Origin: an uncultured Colwellia sp.
GTDB lineage: Bacteria > Pseudomonadota > Gammaproteobacteria > Enterobacterales > Alteromonadaceae
Reading direction: 5' to 3'
Assembly (NCBI GenBank): GCA_913020705.1
Contig: CAJWBY010000130.1
Location: 1 to 13,573 of the forward strand
Length of the DNA stretch: 13,573 bases
Every line of letters begins with the position of its first letter. Position 1 is the first letter of the stretch. Below, piece by piece: positions 1 through 6,774 of the stretch. A program made the translations under genes and the position numbers. The notes below the pieces were generated by a model, which did not search any database, had not been told where the DNA came from, and saw nothing but the letters and a program-made list of their open reading frames with translations.

Positions 1-135
1 CGTATCAATATTCGTATGAAATAGGCACATGATCTGAACATCCTAATTATAGGTTTATTCAGACTTAAAGGACTATACCGTATCTAAGTGAACATAAATT
101 TGTCTAATTTTGAGGGCTAATTTAGGTCAGCAAAG

Positions 136-139
136 TGGC
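136..139. repeat. Left copy of the TGGC target-site duplication
   Basis: TGGC abuts the left IS end and recurs at 1834-1837 directly outside the right end. Removing the element and one copy restores a continuous sequence reading CAAAG-TGGC-AGAAG. A 4-bp match alone has a chance rate of about 1 in 256, but its exact placement against both repeats makes it convincing. Confidence 0.75.
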
Positions 140-156
140 CAGCCTGTGTAAAAACT
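140..156 (+). repeat. Left terminal inverted repeat of the IS
   Basis: CAGCCTGTGTAAAAACT pairs with the right end at 15 of 17 positions, the mismatches being at positions 4 and 11. Similarity fades immediately inside this block. Confidence 0.85.
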
Positions 157-253
157 AATTACTCCTTTATAAACTTAAAAATACCTTATAGCTCTACGTT
201 TATTTATTTTTTGGATAGGTGCGAGTTTAAATATAAAAAGATAAGGCTAGAGT

Positions 254-1696
254 CTATATCGTGGCCTTTATAGCGTTTATTAAGCCTTGATTACCCATTA
301 TACTTAACATCCGTTTGAAGTTATAAGCCAGAACATGGAGATTCATTTCGGTTCGGACATTTTTAAATCGACGAGTGAGTAAATGCGTCATACCCATCCA
401 GCACTTAATCGTACCGAACGGATGTTCAACGGTCTGCTTTCTGATTAACATGAGGTCAGGCCGATTTTTCATTAATTTATCCATGTTATCAATACAGTCT
501 TGATGCTCCCATCTTGTTAACTTTCTCGGGGTCGAACTTTTTGTACACTTAGAGCTCAATGAGCAGGCTCGACAGGTTTTAAGTCTTGCTCGGTAATTAA
601 TTTGATACATATCGCCATTTTTTGTCATTGTTTTTCCGGGCGTTAACACTTCGTTATTGGGGCAAATAAATACATCCTTTTCTTTATCATATGTAAACTT
701 CGAACGATTAAATATTCCTTTTTTCTCGCTGCCTGAGGTATCACCTTTAGGGACTAATGGTGTCATACCCGCATCTTGTGTGTCTTTAATATCTTTGCCG
801 CTGAAGTAGCTTTTATCAGCGATAACGGTTAGGTCTTTTCTTTTTAGTGCGTGTTGAGCCAAAATGGCTGTAGGGCAGAGTTGCCCACGGTCAGTCGTAT
901 TTGTCACTTCATGTGCAATGATTAGGTGATGTTTGGTATCAACAGCACTTTGAATGTTGTAGCTGACGACTCTAGTCATACCTTGAGTTTTCATCAACCT
1001 TGAATCTGGATCAGTGGTGGATATTTGTTTTTCGGGATGGTCTTTAACTTCTTTTTCTAATGCTTGTAATTCAGCGAGTTTTTGTTTTAAATTGTTAATG
1101 GTTTCTTGCGTTGCCTTGATTGTTTGAGGGCTGTGTTGCTCTTCATCAGCTCTGTCTAGTTTTTCTAAATAGTTACTAATATGTTTCTCAAGACGTTCAA
1201 TATGAAAGGCCATTTTCTTTGGTGTGTAATTGTTATCTTTGTTGTTACTGGCTTTAAATTTACTGCCATCAATGGCAATCTCACCTTCATCAAACATATT
1301 AAGTTGTCGGCATAGCTGAACGAACGTCCGGCAAACATGCTTAATCCCCTTAGCATTATTTTTTCTAAAATCAGCAATGGTTTTGAAATCAGGCGCTAGC
1401 CTTTCAAGTAACCACATCAGTTCAATATTGCGATTGGCTTCAATTTCTAGTCTTCTAGAGGATTGAACTCGATTAAGATAACCATAGAGATACAGCTTTA
1501 ACATGACAGCAGGGTGATACTTAGGACGACCTGTTGATTTGGTTATTACACCCGCGAAACCTAATTCAGCTAAGTCCAATGCTTCGATAAACACATCAAT
1601 GACTCTGACGGTATTTTCAGCATTAACAAAGTCATTGAGAGATTCAGGAAAGAGTGTTGCTTGTGAACGATTTACACCTTTAATAAAGCCAGACAT
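254..1696 (-). CDS. IS1182-family DDE transposase
   Basis: Catalyses excision and insertion of the surrounding element. The N-terminal part, with a GVNRSQATLFPESL block followed by a helical region typical of IS1182/IS5-like transposases, should bind the terminal repeats. The catalytic DDE triad is visible as Asp in AIDGSKFKA (about residue 143), Asp in VIADKSYFSG (about 294) and Glu in VEHPFGTIKCW (about 424), counting from the chosen start. A coiled, Glu/Lys-rich insertion (about 165-220) lies between the first two. Four cysteines in ICPN and TCRACSLSSKC suggest the zinc-binding knot common in this family. The reading frame is intact and about the usual length (480 aa). The frame can be extended four codons to a TTG at 1708, but the ATG at 1696 opening MSGFIKG is the more natural start; ribosome-binding sequence is weak for both. 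Confidence 0.93.
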   Translation of the reverse strand: MSGFIKGVNRSQATLFPESLNDFVNAENTVRVIDVFIEALDLAELGFAGVITKSTGRPKYHPAVMLKLYLYGYLNRVQSSRRLEIEANRNIELMWLLERLAPDFKTIADFRKNNAKGIKHVCRTFVQLCRQLNMFDEGEIAIDGSKFKASNNKDNNYTPKKMAFHIERLEKHISNYLEKLDRADEEQHSPQTIKATQETINNLKQKLAELQALEKEVKDHPEKQISTTDPDSRLMKTQGMTRVVSYNIQSAVDTKHHLIIAHEVTNTTDRGQLCPTAILAQHALKRKDLTVIADKSYFSGKDIKDTQDAGMTPLVPKGDTSGSEKKGIFNRSKFTYDKEKDVFICPNNEVLTPGKTMTKNGDMYQINYRARLKTCRACSLSSKCTKSSTPRKLTRWEHQDCIDNMDKLMKNRPDLMLIRKQTVEHPFGTIKCWMGMTHLLTRRFKNVRTEMNLHVLAYNFKRMLSIMGNQGLINAIKATI

Positions 1697-1816
1697 AACA
1701 CTTGCCAATAAAGATTAACTTACTGATAAGTATAGCAAACGTGTATTTTATTTGTGGATAAGGTTAAGACCGATTGATCATAACTATCAGGTAGTTATTC
1801 GAAAAAGTGATCAAAA

Positions 1817-1833
1817 AGTTTTCACACAGTCTG
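1817..1833 (-). repeat. Right terminal inverted repeat of the IS
   Basis: Read on the minus strand this is CAGACTGTGTGAAAACT, the partner of the left end. It lies upstream of the transposase gene, so the transposase promoter should lie between it and the start codon at 1696. Confidence 0.85.
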
Positions 1834-1837
1834 TGGC
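1834..1837. repeat. Right copy of the TGGC target-site duplication
   Basis: Second TGGC, directly adjoining the right terminal repeat. It defines the outer boundary of the insertion. Confidence 0.75.
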
Positions 1838-1981
1838 AGAAGTGTGCATTAGAAGGTTCAATTTATCCAAAGGTGCAGCTTTAATAAGGCCGAAAAATTG
1901 TGGCATCGTTAAATGTAATTGGTTGGCTTAGGTAAATGCAATTAAGTGGCACTGCTGTTAGAGTTTTCCAGTCATACAAGT

Positions 1982-2010
1982 AAGGTGCATAATCACAAAA
2001 TACGCACCTT
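1982..2010. repeat. Short inverted repeat, hairpin-forming
   Basis: AAGGTGC (1982-1988) pairs perfectly with GCACCTT (2004-2010) across a 15-nt spacer that can add two more A-T pairs. Neither side has a T-run, so it is not a standard terminator. It could be an operator, the remnant of a mobile element end, or chance. Confidence 0.35.
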
Positions 2011-2295
2011 TAGAGTACACTGAGCAGTATAAGTAAATAAGGGGATGGTTGGTCTTCTATTGGTATAACGTTTATTTATTAATTTGTTCGATTAAAATAA
2101 TATTTGACCCTTTACCGTTAATAACAATTAATAAAAAATGAGTAACAGAGTTAATGACACTGTAAATTTAGCAACAGAAATCCCAACATCAACTATTGCA
2201 AGATACTTTCTATTTGATGCATCATTTAGTTAAAAGGCCTTTCACTCAAGCATATCGTCAATCTCGTAGTTTTTTTCTGTCAAACTTTTCTATTC

Positions 2296-2325
2296 AAATT
2301 CTATCACTTCAAAGTAATAGATTTT
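2296..2325. promoter_or_regulatory. Imperfect 30-bp palindrome upstream of the exported MBL gene
   Basis: Two 14-nt arms, AAATTCTATCACTT (2296-2309) and AAGTAATAGATTTT (2312-2325), pair at 12 of 14 positions around a 2-nt centre. It ends on the possible -35 box (TTGATT, 2324-2329), where a dimeric repressor would block RNA polymerase. The role as operator is inferred from symmetry and position only. Confidence 0.4.
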
Positions 2326-2353
2326 GATTAAGATTTTCTATCGCCCCTAATTT
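2324..2353 (+). promoter_or_regulatory. Possible promoter of the exported MBL gene
   Basis: TTGATT (2324-2329) and TAATTT (2348-2353), 18 bp apart, are a moderate sigma-70 match. They would start a transcript around 2360, just before the AAGGAG ribosome-binding site (2374-2379), which sits 5 nt from the ATG. Match quality is modest. Confidence 0.3.
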
Positions 2354-2384
2354 ATTCTTCTAGGCCTATTAATAAGGAGAATTC

Positions 2385-3872
2385 ATGAATTTCACCAAAA
2401 GAAAGTATTATGCTCTATTTTGCTTGCTGGCAAGTACAGCAACAATCGCCGAAAGCCAAAAATCAAACGTAGCTAACGAAAAACAAAGCCTGATTGAAAG
2501 TACTATTATTTCAAAAGTAACCGAAACCTATGGAGGTAAATCATTAACATTCGTTAAAAGTATTTCAATTACCGATCACAATAAAATGATTTCTTCTGGT
2601 CAAGGTGAGAGCCCTGAGCAACCAGGTTTTTTTAGAATTAATGAAGTATTAACAATAGATTTTGAAAACAAACGAAAAAGCATGCTTTCATGGCGAGTGT
2701 CTAGGACGTCAACAGACTTAGAAAAATTTATATTTGATGGAAATCAGGGGCGAATCTACGATATTTTAAATAACAAATACGCTCAAGAAAACTGGGTAAC
2801 TTACCATTCAACAGGTGACTCTATCATTCGTCAAAGTGACACAATGATAGCCCGCTCTTTAAGTAAAAATAACACTAAGGTTAGTTATCAAGGTGAAGCT
2901 TTCTACTTAGGGTCACTTCACCAAAAGTTAAACGTTAAAATTGGAGTCGGCGCTGAATATACAATTTTTATTGATAAGCAGTTAGGTCTTATCTCAAAAA
3001 TGGTACGTCAACATCCTAGTGCCGGTGAAATCAGTTACGCTTTTTCTAATCATAAAAAATCCGGAGGGCTTATTTTTGCTCAAGACTTAAATTTTACAGT
3101 TGGCGGTCAAACACGCTTAGTTTCTCTTGAACGAAATGTAACAGTTAACCCTAACTTAGAAGAGGCCTTTGCTGTACCTATGGGATATACCAATTGGGGA
3201 CCGGTCTTAAACTCCTCGGAGTTAGTCGTTAATAAGCTCGCTGAAAACGTTTATCACATAGGTAAAGAGCGCTCTTTTACACTCTTTGTTGATGCTGGAG
3301 ATTATTTTATTGCATCAGGCGGTCATAGTGGATTAACTGAAAAGTTTGAAGCGTTAAAAAAAATTACTGGTGTTGAAAAACCGTTAAATTATATGATTTC
3401 AACTCATCACCACGATGAACATTTTCCATCACTAAAAGAAGCGGTAGCACTTGGAGCCAAAGTAATTACCGTTAAACAACACTTGGCCCCTATCAATAAA
3501 AGTATCAATGAAGAGGCTGGAAAAAATAATATAGTGCTGATAAAAGATAAGTCCTCACTGGGTAATGGCGCTGTCGAAATATATAATATTGCCACCCTGC
3601 ATGCCGATAATTATTTGTTAGTATATGTACCCGCTGCCAAACTGGTATTTGCAGAAGATCATTTCGAAACTCAGCTTAAAACCGCAATGCCAAGAGTACA
3701 TAAAGACATGGTAGTTTTTAGAAAAGCAATGGAGGCATTACCAATAAATGTTGAACGCCTTATTGACGGACATTCATCTCGTCAATTGACCATCAATGAG
3801 TTTAATAATGCCACAGACACCTATACTGATTTTACTTGTCCAGCAGGCTTTATCATTTGTAATAATGGCTAA
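2385..3872 (+). CDS. Exported two-domain metallo-beta-lactamase-fold hydrolase
   Basis: A 495-aa protein with a likely signal peptide (residues 1-22: Lys/Arg-rich start, hydrophobic LFCLLASTATIA, cut before ESQ), so probably periplasmic or secreted. Residues about 40-270 are beta-rich and look like a LolA-type or similar sheet domain. Residues about 280-470 are an MBL fold with metal ligands at His341, His343, His346 (THHHDEHFPS), His406 (TLHADNY), Asp425 (FAEDHF) and His463 (IDGHSS). The usual HxHxDH motif has Glu at the Asp position (345), with an Asp one residue earlier, which may alter the second zinc site. Substrate cannot be deduced; the family includes lactonases, beta-lactamases and thioesterases. 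The start is well supported by AAGGAG 5 nt upstream. It appears monocistronic, as the next gene runs on the opposite strand. Confidence 0.88.
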   Translation: MNFTKRKYYALFCLLASTATIAESQKSNVANEKQSLIESTIISKVTETYGGKSLTFVKSISITDHNKMISSGQGESPEQPGFFRINEVLTIDFENKRKSMLSWRVSRTSTDLEKFIFDGNQGRIYDILNNKYAQENWVTYHSTGDSIIRQSDTMIARSLSKNNTKVSYQGEAFYLGSLHQKLNVKIGVGAEYTIFIDKQLGLISKMVRQHPSAGEISYAFSNHKKSGGLIFAQDLNFTVGGQTRLVSLERNVTVNPNLEEAFAVPMGYTNWGPVLNSSELVVNKLAENVYHIGKERSFTLFVDAGDYFIASGGHSGLTEKFEALKKITGVEKPLNYMISTHHHDEHFPSLKEAVALGAKVITVKQHLAPINKSINEEAGKNNIVLIKDKSSLGNGAVEIYNIATLHADNYLLVYVPAAKLVFAEDHFETQLKTAMPRVHKDMVVFRKAMEALPINVERLIDGHSSRQLTINEFNNATDTYTDFTCPAGFIICNNG

Positions 3873-3898
3873 ATTTACATTAACCCTTATATAAAAAA

Positions 3899-4291
3899 CT
3901 ATTCACTGGCTGTAATAACATTATGTTCCTTCAGCCAGTTTTCCTCTGCATTTTTTTCTAAATAAGCCCAATACTTGGCTTGAGTATTAGGTATAGTCTT
4001 CGTTAATCGATATAAACCTAAAGCAGCACGTAATCCGGTATAAATATCATAATCTAATCGAGCGAGTTCAAATGCTTTTTTTAGTAAAGGCATAGCAAGT
4101 TCATTTTGCTGTTGTGCTTGGTATACACCTGCTTTTAATACCATTTTAACTGGACTTGTGAGTTGTTTTTCAAACAGGGTATGAGCAAGTAAAAACTCTT
4201 CTTCTTCGATATAGTTTTGAACAAAAAACCATAAGGGTGTTTTAATATATTTACAGAACCCCGAACAATCATTAATGTTATAGTATAACAA
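3899..4291 (-). CDS. Small TPR-like hypothetical protein, possible remnant
   Basis: Not recognised as a named family. The 130-aa frame is helical, and residues about 30-110 (FLLAHTLFEKQ, AGVYQAQQQNELAMPLLKKAFELA, AALGLYRLTK) have the small/large residue spacing of tetratricopeptide repeats, suggesting a protein-interaction role. No signal peptide or catalytic motif is visible. The only reasonable start is TTG at 4291, with a poor ribosome-binding site (purine-rich AAGAAAAG upstream) and an in-frame stop 28-30 nt farther back. The start also lies inside a 15-bp palindrome. The N-terminus is therefore doubtful, and the frame may be the C-terminal fragment of a larger TPR protein. It is divergent from the S46 peptidase gene and convergent with the MBL gene. 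Confidence 0.5.
   Translation of the reverse strand: MLYYNINDCSGFCKYIKTPLWFFVQNYIEEEEFLLAHTLFEKQLTSPVKMVLKAGVYQAQQQNELAMPLLKKAFELARLDYDIYTGLRAALGLYRLTKTIPNTQAKYWAYLEKNAEENWLKEHNVITASE
3905..3942. terminator. Possible bidirectional hairpin terminator
   Basis: ACTGGCTG (3905-3912) pairs perfectly with CAGCCAGT (3932-3939) over a 19-nt loop. On the plus strand it is followed by TTTT and a T-rich tract, on the minus strand by GAATAGTTTTTT. It could end transcripts of the MBL gene and of the small convergent gene, whose stop codon it flanks. The long loop lowers confidence. Confidence 0.35.
4276..4290. promoter_or_regulatory. 15-bp palindrome in the divergent promoter region
   Basis: TGTTATAGTATAACA is a perfect palindrome apart from its central base. 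It contains a -10-like box on each strand (TATAGT on plus, TATACT on minus), so it may be a divergent promoter core or operator for the S46 gene. No good -35 box was found at standard spacing. Confidence 0.35.
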
Positions 4292-4372
4292 TTCTTTTAC
4301 TTTTCTTAGAATTTCAGATTAAATGGTATGGCAAATAATAATAAATTTGGAATTAACCTAGGAAGAATGAAC

Positions 4373-6550
4373 ATGTTATATAAAAAAATGTTAAAGGCAT
4401 TGTCCTTAACATCTTTACTGCTTGCCGGAACAGCTGCAGCTGATGAAGGTATGTGGCAACCACACCAATTACAAGAAATAAGTGGTAAGCTTAAAAAAGC
4501 AGGGCTAAAACTAGACCCTACGCAAATGGAAAATTTAGATCAATTTCCGATGAACGCAATTATTAGTCTTGGAGGTTGTACGGCTTCATTCTTATCTGAA
4601 AAAGGTTTAGTAGTCACTAACCATCACTGTGCCTATGGTTCAATTCAATACAATTCGACAGAAAAAGAAAACTTATTAAAACAAGGTTTTGTCGCAAAAA
4701 AAATGTCTGATGAACTACAAGCAGCGCCAGGCTCTCGTATTTACGTTACAGAGTCATTGACCAATGTCACAGATAAAGTGACAGGCTCTATTGCTAAGTC
4801 TGTTACTGGCAAAGATTATTTCAAAGCCATTGAGAAAAATGAAAAAGTATTAGTTCAGCAATGTGAAACATCACAAGACTATCGTTGTGAAGTTTACAGC
4901 TTTCACGGCGGCTTAGAATACTTCCTTATTAAACAACTCGCCATTCGAGACGTGCGTTTAGTTTATGCACCGCCTTCAAACATTGGTAAATTTGGTGGCG
5001 ATACCGATAACTGGATGTGGCCACGTCACACTGGTGATTGGTCATTCTATCGTGCTTATGTCAACAAAGATGGTAAGCCAGCAGATTACGCTGCAGACAA
5101 TGTACCGTTTGAACCTAAAACATTCTTAAAAGTAAATGCTAACGGTGTTGAAGAAAGTGACTATGTAATGGTTTTGGGCTACCCAGGTAGAACCAATCGT
5201 TACCGCAACGCACAAGAAGTTGAAAATCAATTTAACTTAGTCTATCCAACCGCTAAACGTTACCGTGAAGAATACATCGACGTTATCAAATCAACTGCCG
5301 AAGCGGGTAGTGAAGCTCGCATTAAGTATGAAAGTACGTTAGCTGGCTTAGCAAATTACGCTAAAAATTATGGCTCTATGATTGAAAGCTTCCATAAAGG
5401 CGATATGCTTTCACGTAAACAGCAAGAGCTAAAAGAATTACAAACTTGGATAAACGCTTCCAAAAAACGTAAACAAAAGTACGGTAAAACATTAACCGAA
5501 CTCGATACATTAATTACTAAAGGGCAAGAAAATCAAGAGAGAGATCTCATCTTAGCCTACATTGGCCGCACTAACTTAATCGGCGTTTCAAAGCGTTTAT
5601 ACCGTTTAGCCAATGAAAAAAACAAACCTGGTACAGAGCGTAAGCAAGGTTATCAAGAACGTGACATGAACCGTTTCACGCAAGGCATGAAACGTGTAAA
5701 CCGTCGTTACGATGCAAACGTAGATAAAGCAGTGTTAAGACACTTTATGGCGCAATATGCAGAGTTTCCACTTTCAGAGAGAAATACAACCTTTGATCAA
5801 TTCTTTGGTTTAGACAAAACCTTCGACGCTAAAAAGCTCTCTGCTAAATTAGATAAAATGCACAGTGAAACACAGCTTGACGAAGAAAGTGTTCGCCTAG
5901 CATGGATGAACAAATCCGTTGAAGAATTTAAAAGTAGCAAAGACCCATACATTCAATTTGCCGTATCGCAATATGAAAATGACCAAAAACTTGAACAAGA
6001 AGCCGAAGATCTGGCCGGTAAATTGGCTCAAATTCGCCCACAATTTATGAAGGCGATGATTGCTTATAAGAAAAGTAAAGGTGAACCTGTTTATGCTGAT
6101 GCAAACAGCTCTTTACGTATTACTTACGGTAATGTAAAAGGTTACTCGCCACAAGATGGTTTAACAGCGACACCTTTCACCACATTAGAAGGTATGTTAG
6201 CTAAGTATGTAGCAGGTGATCATGAATTCGATTTGTTTGAAAACATTCGCACTGCAATCGCTAAAAAAGACTTTGGCAATTATAAACGTGAAAGTTTAAA
6301 TTCAGTACCCGTTAACTATTTATCTACACTTGATATTACCGGTGGTAACTCAGGCTCACCAACACTAAACGGCAATGGAGAATTTGTTGGCTTAGTTTTT
6401 GATGGTGTGTACGAATCAATCATTGGCGATTGGGATTACGATCCTAAATTTAAGCGTGCAATCCATACTAGCGTACCGTTTATGCTTTGGACAATGGAGC
6501 ACATTGACGGTGCTGGTAACATAGTTGATGAAATGACTATAGTGAAATAG
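4373..6550 (+). CDS. S46-family dipeptidyl-peptidase, DPP7-like
   Basis: A serine exopeptidase releasing dipeptides from peptide N-termini, probably in the periplasm. The chosen start gives 725 aa, close to known S46 enzymes (about 700-725), with a signal peptide ending GTAAA before DEG. AGGAAG lies 7 nt upstream of this ATG, whereas the longer frame from 4328 has no ribosome-binding site and would bury the signal peptide. The trypsin-like triad is visible: His85 in VVTNHHCAYG, the Asp within the block GGDTDNWMWPRHTGDW (about 209-224, probably Asp222 by spacing), and Ser660 in TGGNSGSP. Residues between about 260 and 560 form the helical S46 insertion. In the family, the residue 18 after the serine sets P1 preference, Arg in DPP11 (acidic) and Gly in DPP7 (hydrophobic); here it is Gly678 in VFDGVYES, favouring DPP7-type activity. 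A strong terminator follows, so the gene is probably transcribed alone. Confidence 0.94.
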   Translation: MLYKKMLKALSLTSLLLAGTAAADEGMWQPHQLQEISGKLKKAGLKLDPTQMENLDQFPMNAIISLGGCTASFLSEKGLVVTNHHCAYGSIQYNSTEKENLLKQGFVAKKMSDELQAAPGSRIYVTESLTNVTDKVTGSIAKSVTGKDYFKAIEKNEKVLVQQCETSQDYRCEVYSFHGGLEYFLIKQLAIRDVRLVYAPPSNIGKFGGDTDNWMWPRHTGDWSFYRAYVNKDGKPADYAADNVPFEPKTFLKVNANGVEESDYVMVLGYPGRTNRYRNAQEVENQFNLVYPTAKRYREEYIDVIKSTAEAGSEARIKYESTLAGLANYAKNYGSMIESFHKGDMLSRKQQELKELQTWINASKKRKQKYGKTLTELDTLITKGQENQERDLILAYIGRTNLIGVSKRLYRLANEKNKPGTERKQGYQERDMNRFTQGMKRVNRRYDANVDKAVLRHFMAQYAEFPLSERNTTFDQFFGLDKTFDAKKLSAKLDKMHSETQLDEESVRLAWMNKSVEEFKSSKDPYIQFAVSQYENDQKLEQEAEDLAGKLAQIRPQFMKAMIAYKKSKGEPVYADANSSLRITYGNVKGYSPQDGLTATPFTTLEGMLAKYVAGDHEFDLFENIRTAIAKKDFGNYKRESLNSVPVNYLSTLDITGGNSGSPTLNGNGEFVGLVFDGVYESIIGDWDYDPKFKRAIHTSVPFMLWTMEHIDGAGNIVDEMTIVK

Positions 6551-6600
6551 TTCGTTTTAGACTTCAACAGTCGACACCATCCATTCCGCCAGGAAGGGAC

Positions 6601-6632
6601 AAAACCTTAACAGCTATGTTAAGGTTTTTTTT
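6601..6632 (+). terminator. Rho-independent terminator of the S46 peptidase gene
   Basis: A perfect 12-bp stem (6601-6612 with 6617-6628, core CCTTAACA/TGTTAAGG), a GCTA loop and an eight-T run ending at 6632. It lies about 50 nt after the S46 stop codon. Confidence 0.9.
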
Positions 6633-6728
6633 CGTCTGCAATTTGTCGTTATAAATTGGTCGTTTAAAATTTATCAATCTGAATTATTCTCATCTATCGA
6701 AACTGAACCTTTATCTTTTATGTATGAC

Positions 6729-6748
6729 TTTCAAACTAATGTTTGAAA
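6729..6748. promoter_or_regulatory. Perfect palindrome upstream of the short MBL gene
   Basis: TTTCAAACTAATGTTTGAAA has two perfect 8-bp arms around TAAT. It sits 26 nt before the GTG at 6775 and 74 nt before the ATG at 6823, a usual place for an operator of a dimeric repressor. No regulator gene is adjacent, and a leader hairpin is an alternative. Confidence 0.4.
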
Positions 6749-6774
6749 ATTGAATTTCGAATGAATTAAAAATC

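Larger units (their letters stand above)
140..1833 (-). mobile_element. Complete IS1182-family insertion sequence
   Basis: A 1694-bp element bounded by inverted repeats. The left end reads CAGCCTGTGTAAAAACT (140-156) and the right end, read on the minus strand, CAGACTGTGTGAAAACT (1833-1817), matching at 15 of 17 positions. TGGC occurs immediately outside both ends (136-139 and 1834-1837), as expected of a target duplication. The only gene is an intact transposase on the minus strand, with about 114 nt between its stop and the left end and about 137 nt between its start and the right end. The size fits IS1182-family elements. Nothing seen suggests decay, so the element may still be mobile or be a recent arrival. 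Confidence 0.9.
1838..2384. other. Gene-free stretch between the IS and the MBL gene
   Basis: No supportable gene in about 550 bp. Stop codons are frequent in all frames, and the longest ATG-started stretch noticed (2138-2233, 31 codons) lacks a ribosome-binding site. What can be seen is a 7-bp inverted repeat at 1982-2010, an imperfect palindrome at 2296-2325, and a weak promoter with a good Shine-Dalgarno sequence just before 2385. With 1-139 this forms the intergenic target into which the IS inserted. Confidence 0.6.

Noticed and set aside
1..24. Open frame ending in TAG at the left edge, possibly the tail of an upstream gene
   Set aside because: Only seven codons are visible, too few to support a gene.
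105..1930. A gene interrupted by the IS
   Set aside because: Joining the flanks at TGGC gives only a frame of about 36 codons with no proper start and a stop just before it. The target looks intergenic.
2138..2233. 31-codon ATG-started frame in the gene-free region
   Set aside because: It has no ribosome-binding site, no recognisable motif, and a length expected by chance in AT-rich DNA.
4328..4372. Earlier ATG for the S46 peptidase
   Set aside because: It has no ribosome-binding site, whereas AGGAAG precedes the ATG at 4373, which opens directly into a standard signal peptide.
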